From positions 14,322,001 through 14,386,000 of the forward strand of contig CM060731.1 of assembly GCA_030704615.1 (NCBI GenBank): 64,000 nucleotides of DNA. Direction: 5' to 3'. Each line of letters begins with the position of its first letter. The stretch's first letter is position 1. Made by a program: the position numbers and the translations under genes. The notes beneath the pieces were generated by a model that was not told the DNA's origin, made no database searches, and saw only the letters and a program-made list of their open reading frames with translations. Origin of the DNA: Takakia lepidozioides (taxonomy: Eukaryota; Streptophyta; Takakiopsida; Takakiales; Takakiaceae). Below are positions 44,151 to 57,506 of this stretch, one piece after another.

Positions 44151-47100
44151 TTAATGCCTCCATTTCTTTGAATATCCCTCCTCCATGGCCGGCTCGAGAA
44201 ACCCTCGAAACTGCAAGTCAACCAAGGTTTCCCAATCACCATTGAAGGTCCTCCTTCACAAAACCCAAGGAGTTTTCCCTCTATCCTCACCTTATACTAC
44301 TAATGCACAATCCTTCCTTATCTTTGGGGTTCATGCAATCCTCATTAATACCCATTCGTGCATAAAGATTTATTCCTGTCCCCCCTCTTCCCTCCCCTGC
44401 TTTTGTTTCACCAAAGTAATACCAAGACATTATGTTTCTAGTAACTAAAATGCAATGAGGATCCAATCATATTTTTGTGGACAGCAATGAGGGTACCTTC
44501 TATTCAAAAAACAGAAGCTTCTGAGTACCTGACTCCCATCAGCCAGCCAGCGTGCACCATATCCCTCGATGACACGGATTTCAAAAATGGGGAAAGGGGC
44601 CTGGTGGACATTTACCCATATCGCATGCTTCATCAGGTGCTGTAGCATTGTCATTGCAAGTGCATTTTTTTCCACCTCTGCCCCGCCCCACAATAACCTT
44701 CCAAATTACTTGTGATTGAGGGTGAATGGGTGAAACTCTGAGTCATGTCCTTCCGAGCTCACTGTTGTGCCCAACATGTGAGCACTGATTTTTGAATTCA
44801 GGACAATCTCCATGCTTTCTACCGATTGATAGCAAATTTATGAAACACCATGTAGTGCAAACTAAAAACTAACAACTATCACAGATGTGTTAATTAGAGT
44901 CTTTTACGACCCCATCCCCCAATGAGAGAGTTTGCATTTCAAGCAGTTGCCATCCATTACAATGATCCTTGCTGGGAGTCTTGTAAAAAACTGTCTTTAT
45001 ACATTTATACATCAGTTCCAAGCAGGAACAAATAAAACACTTCTGATGTATTGATGGGAAACGGAAATACAATCAGGTGTACCGGTTCCAGAGATGACGC
45101 CCCACCAGCCACAGCTGCTACGGTGCACATGCTTGGCAAGTGCTCGAGCTCCCACAGTCAACCGACTGCCTGCCACCTCCAACCCTCCCAATTTGTAGAT
45201 GTCACCAATGTGCACAAAGACAGATGGGTAGAAGAGCCCTCACTAATGGTATATGCAGCAAAGCTCAGTTACCATTAACACAACCCATAGGGCTTCCCTT
45301 GTTGCTTAGCAGCTACATTGCCTATCTCTGGTGCATTGATGTGGCCTACCTCACCTAGTTACTCCCCTAAAAACATTAAGACAAGCAAGACAACATAGCA
45401 TATCTCAATGCACACATCATCGAGTGCATGGTCCAAGCCACCAAGCTCTCAAAGTGACCTACATCATTCTCCCCCTACACAAGTATTCTTTCAGATAGAG
45501 TAGGGACTTACATTTGGGCTATGCAGCATCGAAAAAGATGAAACAAGTGCTGATTTAGGAGGCGGAAGTGATTCCTTCATGGTTCCTTCTGTGGACCGCA
45601 TGCCCAACAAGGATCTAATACCATCAACACCAAGGTCCTGCTGTCCAATCCAGAATGAGGCTAAAAGTTAGCATATGATTATGTTTAACACTGCTCATCA
45701 AGTGACCGCCACAACCCTGGTAAAGATTGCCGCTGGAACACAAATGATTTCATGTCCGATTGTCTCTGGGAATCGTAATAGAAAGAAAGAATCTACTCAT
45801 AAGACGACGTTTGCCTGTTCCAGTTTGGGCAGAAGAAGAGGAACAGACACTACCTTGATGAGGGGCTCAGTCCAGTAGTGGGACATTACCTTGATATAAC
45901 AATTTGTTTGGGCTTTCCAGATTTCCTCTAGAAAGCCCTTCACATGAGCATCAAGCTGCTGTCTGCTTATCAATTGAAAGGGAGGGAGAGAGAGAGGAGA
46001 GGATTCGGTAAAACTGGAAACCAGCAACTGAACTGCTCAGAAGCACATTTCAATTTGAAGTTGGAATAGGAGACAACCTAGGATGGAAACATAATGAACC
46101 CTTAATGTCAATGATACATGGAACCTACAGTACTAACATTCAACATGTCAGACAAAAGCTCCATGGGTTGCCTTTGAACATAAGGCCGAGAAACATGAAT
46201 GGCCAACACTCCATTTGCTTGCTCCTTTTCTTCCGTGTAAAATTGCCTGTAAACCTGCACACCTACATGTACAAAGAAACCATCACTGTCATAGCAACAT
46301 ATCACGAGCTCAAACTAATTACAGCTGCTTTGTGTCCCAACTCAATGCAGTCTTAGGTGAATAAACACCTTGATACTTTTGTAGCTGCTTTACGTTTGAA
46401 CATGCAGTGTTTGCCAAAACATGGCGTCGAGTGCTGCCTATAGGTCAGGAATTCCATTTGGTGTCTTACAAGACATCATCCATGAAACAGTCTGCTGGAA
46501 AGGTGGAGTCCTGGTGATGAAGATGGTAGGACCTCATAAGAAAAAAAAGCAATGGGTATCTACCTCTGGTAATAGTTGTGATCCCAGGAAGCACTTTGTC
46601 AAGGTCGTTACTGTCCAGCATATCCTTGAATGTAGGATACCAATCTGTAGCCTGCAACATAACAGAACAACACTTACCAGATACATTTCCGGTTGACATA
46701 CAACAAAACTTACATCCAAGTCTATATCCTCATGGGCAGGGCAGTAGTTCTAGCAGTGTTCCATGGACACCCAAATGACCATTGACCTGGGAGTGGGGCT
46801 CAGTCAATGTACATTGTAGACAATGATCTGTTGCCTGGCTGGAAATGAACAGTTTACTTCTCCTACAGGCAGAGGTCGTATTGGCAGTTGGCATGCATTA
46901 ATGAGGAAGGGTGCTTGACCACCCATGAAAAATTTCCTAGTGAAGGATACGGTGAGATACAACCCAACAAACCCATGCTGCAGTGTGCAAGTGTGAACAG
47001 ATGAAAGCCCTACCAGGGCCAAGTACAAGAGGCGATTCAAATTGGGACAGATCAATTTCAGAAAGGGTAGAATCTATCATTTCCAAGAAACCCATTAGAG

Positions 47101-49268
47101 CCTGTACCATTAACCACTCAAAGTGATAAAAACGGTTCAACCTATTTCTATTTGGCTTGGGGGTACCAACCAAGAGATGCAGTCCCATACAGCTTAGTGG
47201 TGAATTTGTGAGGCAACAAGAGAATCCAAAAAAAAAGACAAAAATGAGTAAAGGGAATCACCTGAACTTGTAGCAACAGAGTTTCATTTACCAGTAGTAG
47301 GTCTCCAATCCGAAGACTGTAGAATGCACACATCAATATCTACTTATGAGGATGTAAGAAGGAACCTAATACTGAGAAGAGATGTGCATTTAGATGTGAA
47401 AAAAATGGTCAATTGTTGGGATCCTACCCACAAATTGATGACTTCTAGTCAAGAGATAAAGTAAATGCAATCACTGATTTTCCTTGCCATGGCCTGGGAC
47501 AACATGCACGAACATATGTATAAGTGAAACTCATATAGGTCAGCATGCATTTGTAGTGGTCATGGTTGATGATACATTCGTGCTTAGGCACTGCCTTTCA
47601 CAATAAACTAATCTCGCAAATCAGAGGATATATGATTCTCACCTCCTATAAGTGTTGGTAGCACATCGACCTTCAACTGTCTTTGATCCATCTGTACCAC
47701 GAACATAGTAGAATACATCTAAAGACTCACACTTCAAGACAAACAGAATAGACTTGAAAAGATCAAAACATAATCTATCTGTACTAGATTTTACTTAAAT
47801 CGCAGACACATAACCTTACCTGGCTATTAATTATTTCTGAGAAGATGGATGTAGTGTTGGGACAAAGGGGAAGTGGACCTCTGAGTGAAGAGTAGCACGG
47901 CTCCTGCACGTGCAACTGCATCGTCACTCCTTGCCACAACTGACCCACCCGAGTGAAAAACCACCAGAATGTCACGACCGCTGCAAATCAACTTGCTTTA
48001 CACACTACCGATAGAGCCCTCTGAAAAACAACAGACACTTGCAATTGATTCGTGAAGCTTTGTAGGGAAGTGAATGTAATTGCCTAGTTCAAAACAGACA
48101 TGTAACAAAGAGGGTACCTCAAGAAGCACAGAGCCCCTTGAGACCACACTTCGGGTTTTGCCATCAATGTCTGACTTCCATGATATGTCTTCCTTAATGC
48201 CCGGCATAGGAGGGAGGCTATGAGGAAAATTCCCCGTGGTGATCCAAGTGTACAAGGCAGTAGCCAGGTGAACATATAAGGGATAATCTGGGACCCCTTC
48301 TTTGATACGTCCTGTCGAGCTACCTGCAATGGCAAACACTTGGGAGTAGGCAAAGGGAGCTTCTGAATTCTAGAAATCCTCTTGTCCTTGGGAGGTCTGA
48401 AACCCTTGCCACAATCACAGCTCATGCTGCATGATCTTACTTGTAACTGCTCAACCAACCTTATACCTAGAAAACCTCAAGGCCAGTTGACGTGTCAAGT
48501 GACAAATTAGTCCATTCCAAATTCCCATACATTTCCAGCTGGGACACTGTAGGATGTAGACTTTTCGCAACACTAATTTTCTCGAGACTGGAATGGAATT
48601 GAGAGAAATTTAACAGCCCTTTGATTTTCCAAAGATTTCTTCTGTCTTAATGTCTCTCCTGTCTGACTAGGTTTTCTTTCTTGTGTGTCTCGCACCAACA
48701 TGCCCAGATAGTCAAAGCAGGGGAAGATCATAAAAATCTTAATGTGCTACGTCGTCAAAGCTTCGTCGTCAAACTAAGCTGGGCCAAAGCAGCAACTAAA
48801 GTAGGGCTTAATTACAGAAAAAAACTTTAATTTAGCTGCGCAGAGTAAACTATCACTCCACAAAAACGTGTGAAGTCTGGAATCAGAGAAACTGATATCG
48901 AGGAATAAAACACCATGGCACCAAATGCAAACATCAAAATGCGTAGGGAAAGAGGAAGAGGCCCAACCGAAAGACGAAGATAGAATGGGAGGATTCTCTA
49001 AGCATCGGGGAAAACAGGTGCCACTTGGAACAAAATCCTGACTCGAGTCACACACAGTAGTACCTGCACGATTACCATCGCCAGTGTCCAATTGCAAGAG
49101 CGCTGCACAGAACGACGCGGGGAATGCCTGAGTTCGACCCTGATGTTCCGGCGAGAGCAGCAATCGCAGAAGCGAAGTCAGAGATGCCAGGGGATCTACA
49201 GCGGGTGTCCTATGTGGAGGGGATTCAGGAACAGAATGCTCAAGAGAGGGAGAGTCATTCAGCTCCAT
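44151..49268 (-). CDS. Conserved multi-exon plant gene of unknown function
   Basis: Start ATG at 49268 (MELNDSPSLEHSVPESPPHR). Exon 1 49268-49064 joins exon 2 48323-48118 in phase (…DTGDGNRA|GSSTGRIKEGVPDYPLYVHL). Internal exon-like pieces on the same strand: about 47975-47820, 47695-47640, 47330-47265, 47105-47010 (ALMGFLEMIDSTLSEIDLSQ), 46660-46565 (ATDWYPTFKDMLDSNDLDKV), 46250-46130 (VYRQFYTEEKEQANGVLAIH), 45980-45895, 45657-45508 (QQDLGVDGIRSLLGMRSTEG). The end is certain: about 45200-45083 (LTVGARALAKHVHRSSCGWW), about 44676-44529 (FEIRVIEGYGARWLADGSQ), 44210-44151 (FRGFLEPAMEEGYSKKWRH, stop). These last three join in phase. I recall similar endings in uncharacterised plant proteins but cannot name the family. 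Middle exon borders are approximate. Confidence 0.6.
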
Positions 49269-49327
49269 CGCGCAACCCTACCCCGGCCTCGCAAAGAGCG
49301 CTCTCTCTATTCAAGCTACTTTTAGGG

Positions 49328-49352
49328 CAAATTCAAATTCAAATTCAAATTG
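49328..49352. repeat. AAATTC hexamer microsatellite
   Basis: Four tandem CAAATT units just upstream of the 49268 start codon on the minus strand. The interval 49269-50278 otherwise holds only an uncertain upstream exon of the next gene. Confidence 0.8.
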
Positions 49353-50278
49353 TACCGTTAGATCCTCTGAGGTTCATTTCTAGATCAAATTGTGACCGTC
49401 CATATGAATATCGCACGGCTGAAAATACATCGGAAACATAAACAATTAATATGACAGAGGGTCATGACGACCGGGTGACCGGCCAAGCCGTCGGGTGTCT
49501 CTCTCGCTGGGATCTGGTCTGTCTGGGTTGGTGAGTGTGGGTGCAGGCTCTGGAGCAGGTGCTGGTCAGTGCGATGGCGTCTTCAAGGCGCCCACGTGTG
49601 AGGTTTTTAGGGCTGAGGTGCATGTGGCAAGGTCCGGTGATGGCCATACGTGACAAGCCATCTGCTCATTCGAGCTCCCTCATCTCTTGTTCTGCTGATT
49701 GTGCATATGCTTGGAATGTTTGACGTCGGCTTGACGATGTGCTTTGACACTAGGTCGTTTGTATTCCGTTTAGGTCCGATCTGTCCAACTGTTCTGGTTT
49801 GAGGAGCAGTTTTTTTGTCTTTAGTTACTGGCTTCAACGTCTCTCCAATGATTGAGCGTGTTTGAAGTTTACGTGCTTGCTTTTCAACGTATCGGATTTT
49901 GAAATAGCTTCCTCAGTAATTTCTGAGGAAGATGGTCGATCGTCTAGGCAATGCACCTGCACTGACATCGTGTCAAACATGTCAGATCTTGAAATAGCCT
50001 TCCTCAGTAATCTCTTGTCGATCGTCTGGGAGCTCATTCCAGTCGTATGTAAGAAAAACCGTCACATTTGGATTTAGAGAGGCGTTTCTCGTGGCAAATT
50101 GATTGACCTGTGAAAGTGTGAAGTCTATACACTTGCTCTTAGTGCGAAAGACAGTTGAAAAACTATGCAGCATTTCGAGTCGAAGCCATTTCGCTGATGT
50201 GAGTGGCATTGTGGAAGCATGATATTTTAGTTACTGGTTCTGATCACTGACAACTTCGTCAACGAATTGGTGCAACAG

Positions 50279-52995
50279 GTCGCCCATGCTTTACCACAAG
50301 CTTGGACCTGCATAGCCATCATTTTCTGTCAAGGATTGCAAGGTGAGTCTTTGACATCCTTTTGGTGATTGCTGAATGTGGATCTGATCTGAGCCAACAG
50401 ACTCAAACGGAGACTGATGTTTCCATCTTGACACTTGTTTTTGGCAAAAAAATTACTAGTAGAGGATATCTGGTTGATTGGCTTCCATGAAAGTTTTTGA
50501 AGCCTTAAGAGTCATTTGACCTTGATAGGAATGCATAATGAACGGATTGAAATCAAGGTTCAATCAAGTATCAAGGGCTCTTTTGACAGTTGGCACAGTA
50601 TGCACGAGTATTTGCACAGATCTCTATGACTCCGTTATAATAGAACACAGGCTTGTCCGAATTGCCACACACACCAGGAACACCAAGCTGAAGAGGTGGT
50701 AGTGATGTATATTTGCTTGGGTAGCAGTCCAAATGCCCATTGACCCTTGTTGGTTTTGTCCTAAAGTGTAGAGTTAGGGGCAAAACTACACATTGAGATG
50801 TTAGTTAGCTACAGACATTGGTTATAACTCAATAATTTTTCTCCAACAGGATTGCCCGCTCTACCATTGGGAGCCAGGTGTCTGTGGATGAAATAGCTTC
50901 TTCAAGGCTCACGAAGTCGCATAACATTTTCTTTGTTATTGCTAGCATCACTGTTGGATTGCTGGCTCTAGCAACACTTTTGCTTGGAGCATCTCTCTGG
51001 GGATATAGTGAGTTTTCTTTTCTTCCACATGGTTCTCTCTATCAATCAACATTAGCCATGGTATGCACATAATTTATCACCTTCTGTCCTTCTATTTCGT
51101 CCACACCCTTATGCAATCTCTTCCATAGAGATAGCCATTTGTTGAAGGTTGCTTGCTAACCGCATGTACCAAACTTCTTTGTGCCATTTGAGTTCTAGGG
51201 ATCACATAAGATTGACTGTTATTAAATCATGGTCTAATTGCTTTGAGCCCTGAATTCTAGAGTCCTTCATAATGCTCTTATTGTACACAGTGGGGACTTT
51301 GTTGTAGGATACTCATTTGGGATATCTCTTAGAGCCATACTGTCCTGTGTTCCTTTGATGCCAATGGTTTGACAGAGCTGTGGTGTATGTAGCAGTCTTT
51401 GGGGTTAAGTGTGTGTTCAAGGTGCTATGTGATCATGCTATGGATGCTCTTGAATGGCTGGTGGTCCTGCTATAATTGTGCTCCATTCCATCTCCAATAC
51501 GATATAACTGGTTGTCTTGATGTTTTGATGAAAGTGCTTCTGCGATTGAATTTCAAAATAGGCTTGCTGTGGGTGTGATATGTAGTCACTGGCAAATCCA
51601 AAAAGGACCGAGAAGCTCCTCATCCATGTCAGTGTCTCCACTCGCTCCCAAGTGGAGGGTATGTTTCATACCTTCCTTTCTAAGAGTCTAATTCTCATTT
51701 CGTGTGGTGCTGATTTATGCATTAATGTTGCCAGACTATGTCTCTTACTTTTCTTCCACATGCTGCAGGTTTTCTGTTCCAAACAAAGCGGGGAATGGTT
51801 TGAATAAATGTCGTCCATGCATCATTTCAAGTGATGTTTCCAAATAAGACAAATTCAATACTGGGGTCCTGCATGTCATACTAACACAAATGTCAGCATA
51901 GCTTAGTGGGCCTCGCTTCAACTATGAGCTCGATTGGATTTAAAAGCTATCTGAAATTGTGTATGTGAGATGGTTCCTCTTTTTGTTATATTGGCATTCA
52001 TACTTTGAACAATGATCACAGCATGCTATGATTTTTCTCCCCTGTTGACAGGTCTCGTGTTGGCGATGCTCATGCAAGTATGGCATACCAGGATTTGAGG
52101 TTGAGCGTGACACCAGCTGGAACAACAGTGTTTACGCAACCTAAACCTCACTTGTTCAGGAACTCTGAAACAGACTATCATACCTTCAATCATACCTTCA
52201 ATCATCAACAGCGACCACGCTATCAAGAGGTTTGCAGTCCTCTTTGCTCAGTGCCTTTGGGAGGTGGTCTCTTCATGGTGCACAGCTCAATGAAATTTAT
52301 TGCTTTCTAATGCAGGTGTTGGTATCTGCACTCGGCACTTTGCAATGATTTTGTGTTATTTGGTCTGAGATGTGAAGTCTCTTTCAGAGCAGTTTGTGAT
52401 TGTGTAGGTACTTGCTGAATCCCGAAAGTATGTGTCGACACCTACAACCCCTTTAAACCCTGCTGCCATCAGTAGGAAGAGCTTTCCCCCAGCCGATGGA
52501 GTTGCAAGCCCTCCATTTCACTTCACTTCACATGGTTCGCACCAGCTTGCTGCCGATCTACACTTCTTGGAGTTTCAGTTACCCCTGCATATGCAACGAC
52601 AGGTGGAAAGTCATGCACCAGAAAGCTTCAAACCTGGGAGATGGCATGCCTGGAAAAGCCGCCTTTTTGGGCGGCGGTCTAAGAACAACACTTTGGGGTC
52701 TTACAGCGAAAGTCCAACTCCTTTACACCCGGCATTGCAACCACGGGTGTATAAGCCCAACACAGCAGGTCCAACATCTTCAAACCATGTCTTGAAGAAG
52801 GGGACATGTGCACCTATCTACACGGATGGTTACTCACTTGCACCAGCTCAGTACCGGGCAAATCGACCGGTCTCTGGTCCAATCAGCGGGTCAAAGGTGA
52901 CAATGCCCCACCGAAGTGACATAAATACATCACCCTATGTGCCTTTGCATCGCACAAAGCGTGCGATGCCTTCTGGGCCTCTGTATCTTCCATAA
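50279..52995 (+). CDS. Single-pass membrane protein with basic, Pro/Ser-rich C-terminus
   Basis: Exons that join in phase: 50279-50342, 50851-51007, 51586-51658, 52052-52229, 52408-52995 (stop TAA), all with GT-AG introns. Exon 2 holds one transmembrane helix (FFVIASITVGLLALATLLLG) preceded by basic TKSHN. The rest is soluble and low in structure: YQDLRLSVTPAGTTVFTQPK, FNHTFNHQQRPRYQE and a last exon rich in Pro, Ser and His with basic patches (WKSRLFGRRSK, HRTKRAMPSG). The first coding exon is not fixed; an ATG at 49574 does not join in phase. No family is recognised. Likely anchored in an endomembrane or the plasma membrane. Confidence 0.6.
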
Positions 52996-53653
52996 GTCAA
53001 TTATCTTAGGTGGGGATTACTAGCCAGGGGATTACATTGGGTCAGTTCTAGAAGCATTCATTTGCACTCAAGAGTGTACTTAGGTAACAATTCGACTTCC
53101 CCGACGCAGGGGCAACATATCTGACTAGGTAGCTGCAAATTTGTGGCTGTTTGAGATGTAGAATAGTTGTAAAGGTGTGCCCCTTTCAGAGACCAGAGTA
53201 TGAAGCCTCGAGGTTGAGAGAGATCATTTGCCCATTTGATGCATGGAGATAGGCATGCTGTCAAGGATGGGATATAAATTGGAGATGAAGTTTAGTGGGC
53301 TTGTTGCTTGGTTGCATCACTCTCAGGTGGATGTTCTCTGCGCACTCTGGTCCCTCAAAATCCTTGCCAAGCACTATGTGTGATGTGATCATCTTGTCTT
53401 CAAGTTTTCATGCAATGTAGCCAGAGGTCTCTGTGGTCCCCATAGTCCCCTGCACAAACATATTATAAGAAAAGTCTGCTGTCCTCTGAACTCTTTACGT
53501 ATAATAAGAGTCAAGGTGGACTCAGACACTGTCAGACAAGGTGGACGTTAATAATGATGTTACCTCTCGGAACCCGTACTTGGGATTCCCCTGACAAACT
53601 CACGGTCACGCAATGTATTCATGTAGTATTAAGGTTGCTCGGGAGTTCTGGCG

Positions 53654-55117
53654 ATGATGGACGAGGAGCCCAAGGAGGGCACCCCATCAGCCGAGAAAGC
53701 TGTCTCCATCTCCAGGCCTGGATCTCCGAAGCTGGACGAGCAGTCCACATCCCTCCTGCCGCACTCCCCTGATGTGGAGCAGCGATGTTGCAATGGGTCG
53801 TGGAGATTTTGGTTTGGGCTGGGTTGCAGCTCGGTTGCTGCAATTGGCCTGGTGTTGGCCCTTGTCGCTTACGCAGTGGTTAATAAACAAGGCTCCGTGA
53901 AGGGAGGCTGGGGTGTAGCGCGTCCTCTGACAGTTCTTGACAAGCCCCTTGTTATCCTGATCTCCTCGGATGGATTTAGATGGGGTTACAATTGGAAAGC
54001 TCCTACTCCAAATATCAATCGCTTGCGGTTGAATGGGACAGAGGCAGAAGCAGGTATGATCCCTGTCTTTCCGACGAAAACTTTTCCGAATCATTACTCC
54101 ATCGCAACCGGTCTCTACCCTGCCTGGCATGGCATCATAGGAAACACCTTCCGTGATCCTGCCAGCACTGATAAGTTCTTTGTTGGAAATAGGGATCCAA
54201 AATGGTGGCTTGGGGAGCCAATCTGGGAAACTGTGGTCAGGTCTGGATTACAAGCAGCCACTGTTTTCTGGCCTGGCTCTGATGTTGTGAGAGGATTGTG
54301 GAAATGCGAAACTCTTTACTGTAGGAATTACAATGGAAGTGTGCCTTATGAGGAGCGTGTGGATAGTGTGTTGAGCTACATTGATATGTCTCCTGTTGAT
54401 CGCCCGAGCCTTATCACCCTTTATTTTGAGGCGCCCGATCAACCAGGCCATGACACTGGGCCCGATGCCCCGCAGATTACAGATGCGGTGGTGCGAATTG
54501 ATGCCATGATCGGCCGACTACTGGATGGTCTCGATAGGCGCGGTGTGCTTGAGGATGTCACGGTGATTTTGGTTGGGGATCATGGAATGGTAGGAAATTG
54601 TGAGAAAAAGATGATATACTTGGAGGATCTGGCGCCATGGAGTCAGATCCCAGCAGAATGGGTGGATACTTACAGCCCCGTGCTGGCTATCAGGCCACCC
54701 CCCAATGTCAATGCAGCGGACGTGGTCTTCAATATGACGCAGGGGCTTGCATCTGGCAAAGTGCACAACGCTGAGTTCCTGCAGGTCTATTTGAAGGGGA
54801 ATCTGCCGTCCCGGCTTCATTACTCAGAAAGCTCAAGAATACAGCCCATTATTGGTATGATTGCGGAGGCCTATACGGTTGCCTCGAAAAGGTCCGAGAC
54901 CCCGGAGTGTGGGGGATCTCATGGCTATGACAATGCTTTCCTGTCCATGCGAACCATCTTTATTGGTACAGGTCCTCAATTTGCAAGAGGTCGCAAGGTC
55001 CCTTCATTTGAACTTATCGAGCTTTATCATGTGATGGCCTCAATTCTTGGCTTGGATGCTGCACCCAATAATGGAACGATATCCTTTGCTGAGTCTCTTA
55101 TTCTCCCCCGCCATTAG
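53654..55117 (+). CDS. Ectonucleotide pyrophosphatase/phosphodiesterase (NPP family), type II membrane protein
   Basis: An intronless 487-aa protein. Residues 1-50 are a cytoplasmic acidic tail, 53-76 a membrane anchor (FGLGCSSVAAIGLVLALVAY), and the remainder a type I phosphodiesterase domain (alkaline-phosphatase fold). Catalytic features are visible: metal Asp106 in ILISSDGFRW, nucleophile Thr143 in PTKTFPNHYSIATG, Asp262/His266 in FEAPDQPGHDTGPD, Asp309-His310 in VGDHGM, and His423 in GSHGYDN. NPPs use two zinc ions to hydrolyse nucleotide triphosphates, nucleotide sugars or related phosphodiesters to monophosphates. Topology predicts a lumenal or extracellular catalytic domain with several N-glycosylation sites (for example NGT at 127). 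The length fits plant NPPs, and all key residues are present. ATG 53654 was chosen as the first of two adjacent Met codons. Confidence 0.93.
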   Translation: MMDEEPKEGTPSAEKAVSISRPGSPKLDEQSTSLLPHSPDVEQRCCNGSWRFWFGLGCSSVAAIGLVLALVAYAVVNKQGSVKGGWGVARPLTVLDKPLVILISSDGFRWGYNWKAPTPNINRLRLNGTEAEAGMIPVFPTKTFPNHYSIATGLYPAWHGIIGNTFRDPASTDKFFVGNRDPKWWLGEPIWETVVRSGLQAATVFWPGSDVVRGLWKCETLYCRNYNGSVPYEERVDSVLSYIDMSPVDRPSLITLYFEAPDQPGHDTGPDAPQITDAVVRIDAMIGRLLDGLDRRGVLEDVTVILVGDHGMVGNCEKKMIYLEDLAPWSQIPAEWVDTYSPVLAIRPPPNVNAADVVFNMTQGLASGKVHNAEFLQVYLKGNLPSRLHYSESSRIQPIIGMIAEAYTVASKRSETPECGGSHGYDNAFLSMRTIFIGTGPQFARGRKVPSFELIELYHVMASILGLDAAPNNGTISFAESLILPRH

Positions 55118-56037
55118 AGACATATTACCCCATTATTTGATGTCATCAAAATGATGGTGCCTGTATCATACATTGTTGTAACAAGTTGGAGTGTGAAAGT
55201 CTTCAGCTACACAAAGAAAAAGATACACCTCCATAAGCCTTTTGTGGAGACTTAACTCTGCAGGTGAGCCAATCGTGTGAGTGGTATTCCCAGCAGTGAT
55301 GCAGATTGGAGAGGAATGAACCTACTAGGTGTATGAACGTAGTCATGCATCTGATCTAGCTCCATGTTTTCCTCTTAATTATGGAGCAAGATGTGCCGCC
55401 TGTCAAATTCCAGGATTCAGCAGCAGGGTCATTGAGTGGGTTTAGATTACTCTGTACAGTGGCAAGAAGCTACTTATGCCTTCTTTGCGAGAAGGTGAGC
55501 TACTGGAAATGTCTACTGCCAGACGGCGCCAAAGCAAGAAGTCATCGCCTGGATTATCATGGCCAACCTGTCTCAGCTTAGTTGGACAGCAAGTCTTCTC
55601 TCCAAATTTTCTTCTCCTTCTGTATCTCTGTAACCATTCTTTAATTGAGAGAGCTCGACAAGTAATGAAGGAGACGGAGCCGGCCTGCTGTGCTGAAGTT
55701 ACTGGATCAGGCACTTTTTGCGTCTGATCTTGAAATGAAGGGGAACCTGACTACAATGAGTAAGCTACTAGTCCATCTCTTATTTTGGGAGTGAAGTAAT
55801 AGCTTTTACTCATGATATGAGGAGCTTTGTTTCTCTAGAAGAAGGTTCTATGGCAGCTGGAGTCAACATCACCATTTACATTCAAGTCACAGTCCCATGG
55901 ACATTTAAAGTAGTCAGAGTAAACTCTAGAGTCAGAGGTGCGCTGGTGACTATGCAAAGCTTATCGTTCGAGAGGCCTTGAAAATGTGCTTCATTGTGAG
56001 GAACCTCCTTCTTTAATTGCACTGATAGTCACATAAA
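55118..56037. other. Intergenic, no gene seen
   Basis: The 3' flank of the NPP gene. Short open frames exist (for example 55381-55581, +), but no exon chain with matching splice phases was found. Confidence 0.4.
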
Positions 56038-57264
56038 CAATTGTACTCGGTGCAATCCTTGTGCATCCTGTACCACCCCGGAGTCCCAGTGCTGGGCCGC
56101 GAAAATAGCTTGATGGCTGGGCAGCGACATGTTAGAGCCTGTGTGGGAAGAAATGCTGTGAGCTTGGTAGTTACAAGGGTGAGGGTTGTCAATGCCTTTG
56201 TGGTGAGTCCAAGCATGTTCCAGTGGCAAGGTAAATCCATCACTGACAGTGTGCAGGTTTTGGTAAGTTTAAATCATATACTGGATGTTCTTTTATCCAC
56301 TATGTGAACTCTGTTTCAGAGCTCTTTAGTGATTCTGTAGGTCTGTGCTGGGAGTTCAGAGTAGGTGGCACATGCAACCACCTAAATGGAGCCTGGTTCT
56401 CTTCCTGGGTACTGCCAAGGTATGCAGAATACACGGCTATTAACACTTCTGGTACATTGAGATTGACGTCCGTAGCAGCGGATAAGATCACTGACTGACA
56501 AAGGGAATAGAACCAGAGTCACTAAATAACTGCTGACCTGGAATTCCCGACGAGAGTATCCTTGCTTCGTGAAATATGGAGCAAGGTGAATATCTCTCCA
56601 GATCACTCCTACCACTAGAGAAGACTGTGATTGTGTTGTAGTCAATGGTTTCAATGTAGGGCTGTGCAGGGATCAAATTAGGTACACTTCTGTCACAGAA
56701 AATAGTCTTAACCCAGAGATTGATTTTGGGCTTTATTCCAAGAGCTGAGAAAGATATACTCTCCTACCCTCACACAAACATTGCTTCTTCCTCTCACTTG
56801 AGCTGGCAGCCCAGTGGTTGGGTATTTGTGCCCCTTGCCTGTGCATAACCAGTGTCCAATCCATCAAACATCCATGGGCCCTCGAAGGCCTGTGCATTGT
56901 GCAGTAGGCTCTGTAAATTACACACTTCAACTTCACCTTTCGCACAAGCTCCCCTGTAGGCTGATTGTAAACAAAGTTATAAAGCCTCACCTGAAAACAT
57001 TCCCATTGAGCTTTGTATTGGGGAGCCAAAAAAACTTACACAGTTTTATCTGGAGATCTAGCACTAAATCACTCTTGTACATGATTGAAAGAGACTTCTG
57101 AATGTACCCACATAATTCCCACCTTTCTAATCAACAATGAACAGAAGGCCATGATGAGTGTCCATCATTCTATCAACAATGGCACACAGGAAAACGCACT
57201 TCTTCTCCCACTTGACAAGACTTGCTACCCCAGTCCACAGATGATTGCAGTACCACGGCCCATG
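56038..57264 (-). CDS. Possible small multi-exon gene of unknown function
   Basis: Exon-like pieces on the minus strand bordered by AG/GT: near 57264-57225 (MGRGTAIICGLG, then GTAGC), about 56991-56925 (VRLYNFVYNQPTGELVRKVK), about 56669-56540 (IETIDYNTITVFSSGRSDLE … ILSSGIPG, then GTCAG), about 56494-56396 (ILSAATDVNLNVPEVLIAVY), and about 56138-56038 (SLPSHQAIFAAQHWDSGVVQ … HRVQLFM, stop). The pieces look like real coding sequence, but phases between all of them could not be confirmed. No family is recognised. It ends about 0.9 kb from the NPP gene, tail to tail. Confidence 0.35.
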
Positions 57265-57506
57265 ATCTACAAATCGGCAACACCCGTGGGCCTATGATCG
57301 TGGCTTAGCATCTTGATAGAGTCGACAGTTGGGGCCTGGGCCTTGGCTGGGCGGTCATGTATCATTCAGGATTCTGAACAGTGCAGTTGTACTCTATTTA
57401 CACATGTCAAACAACTCTAGGCACTACGGGGTTGTTGTAGATGCGTGAAGTACGAAGACGATGATGAGATCCATCATCCAAGGGGCAATAGAGCAGATGA
57501 TCAAAC

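Noticed and set aside
49535-49837. First exon of the membrane-protein gene at ATG 49574, and opposing short ORFs
   Set aside because: Joining the ATG 49574 exon to 50279 gives the wrong phase and an early stop.
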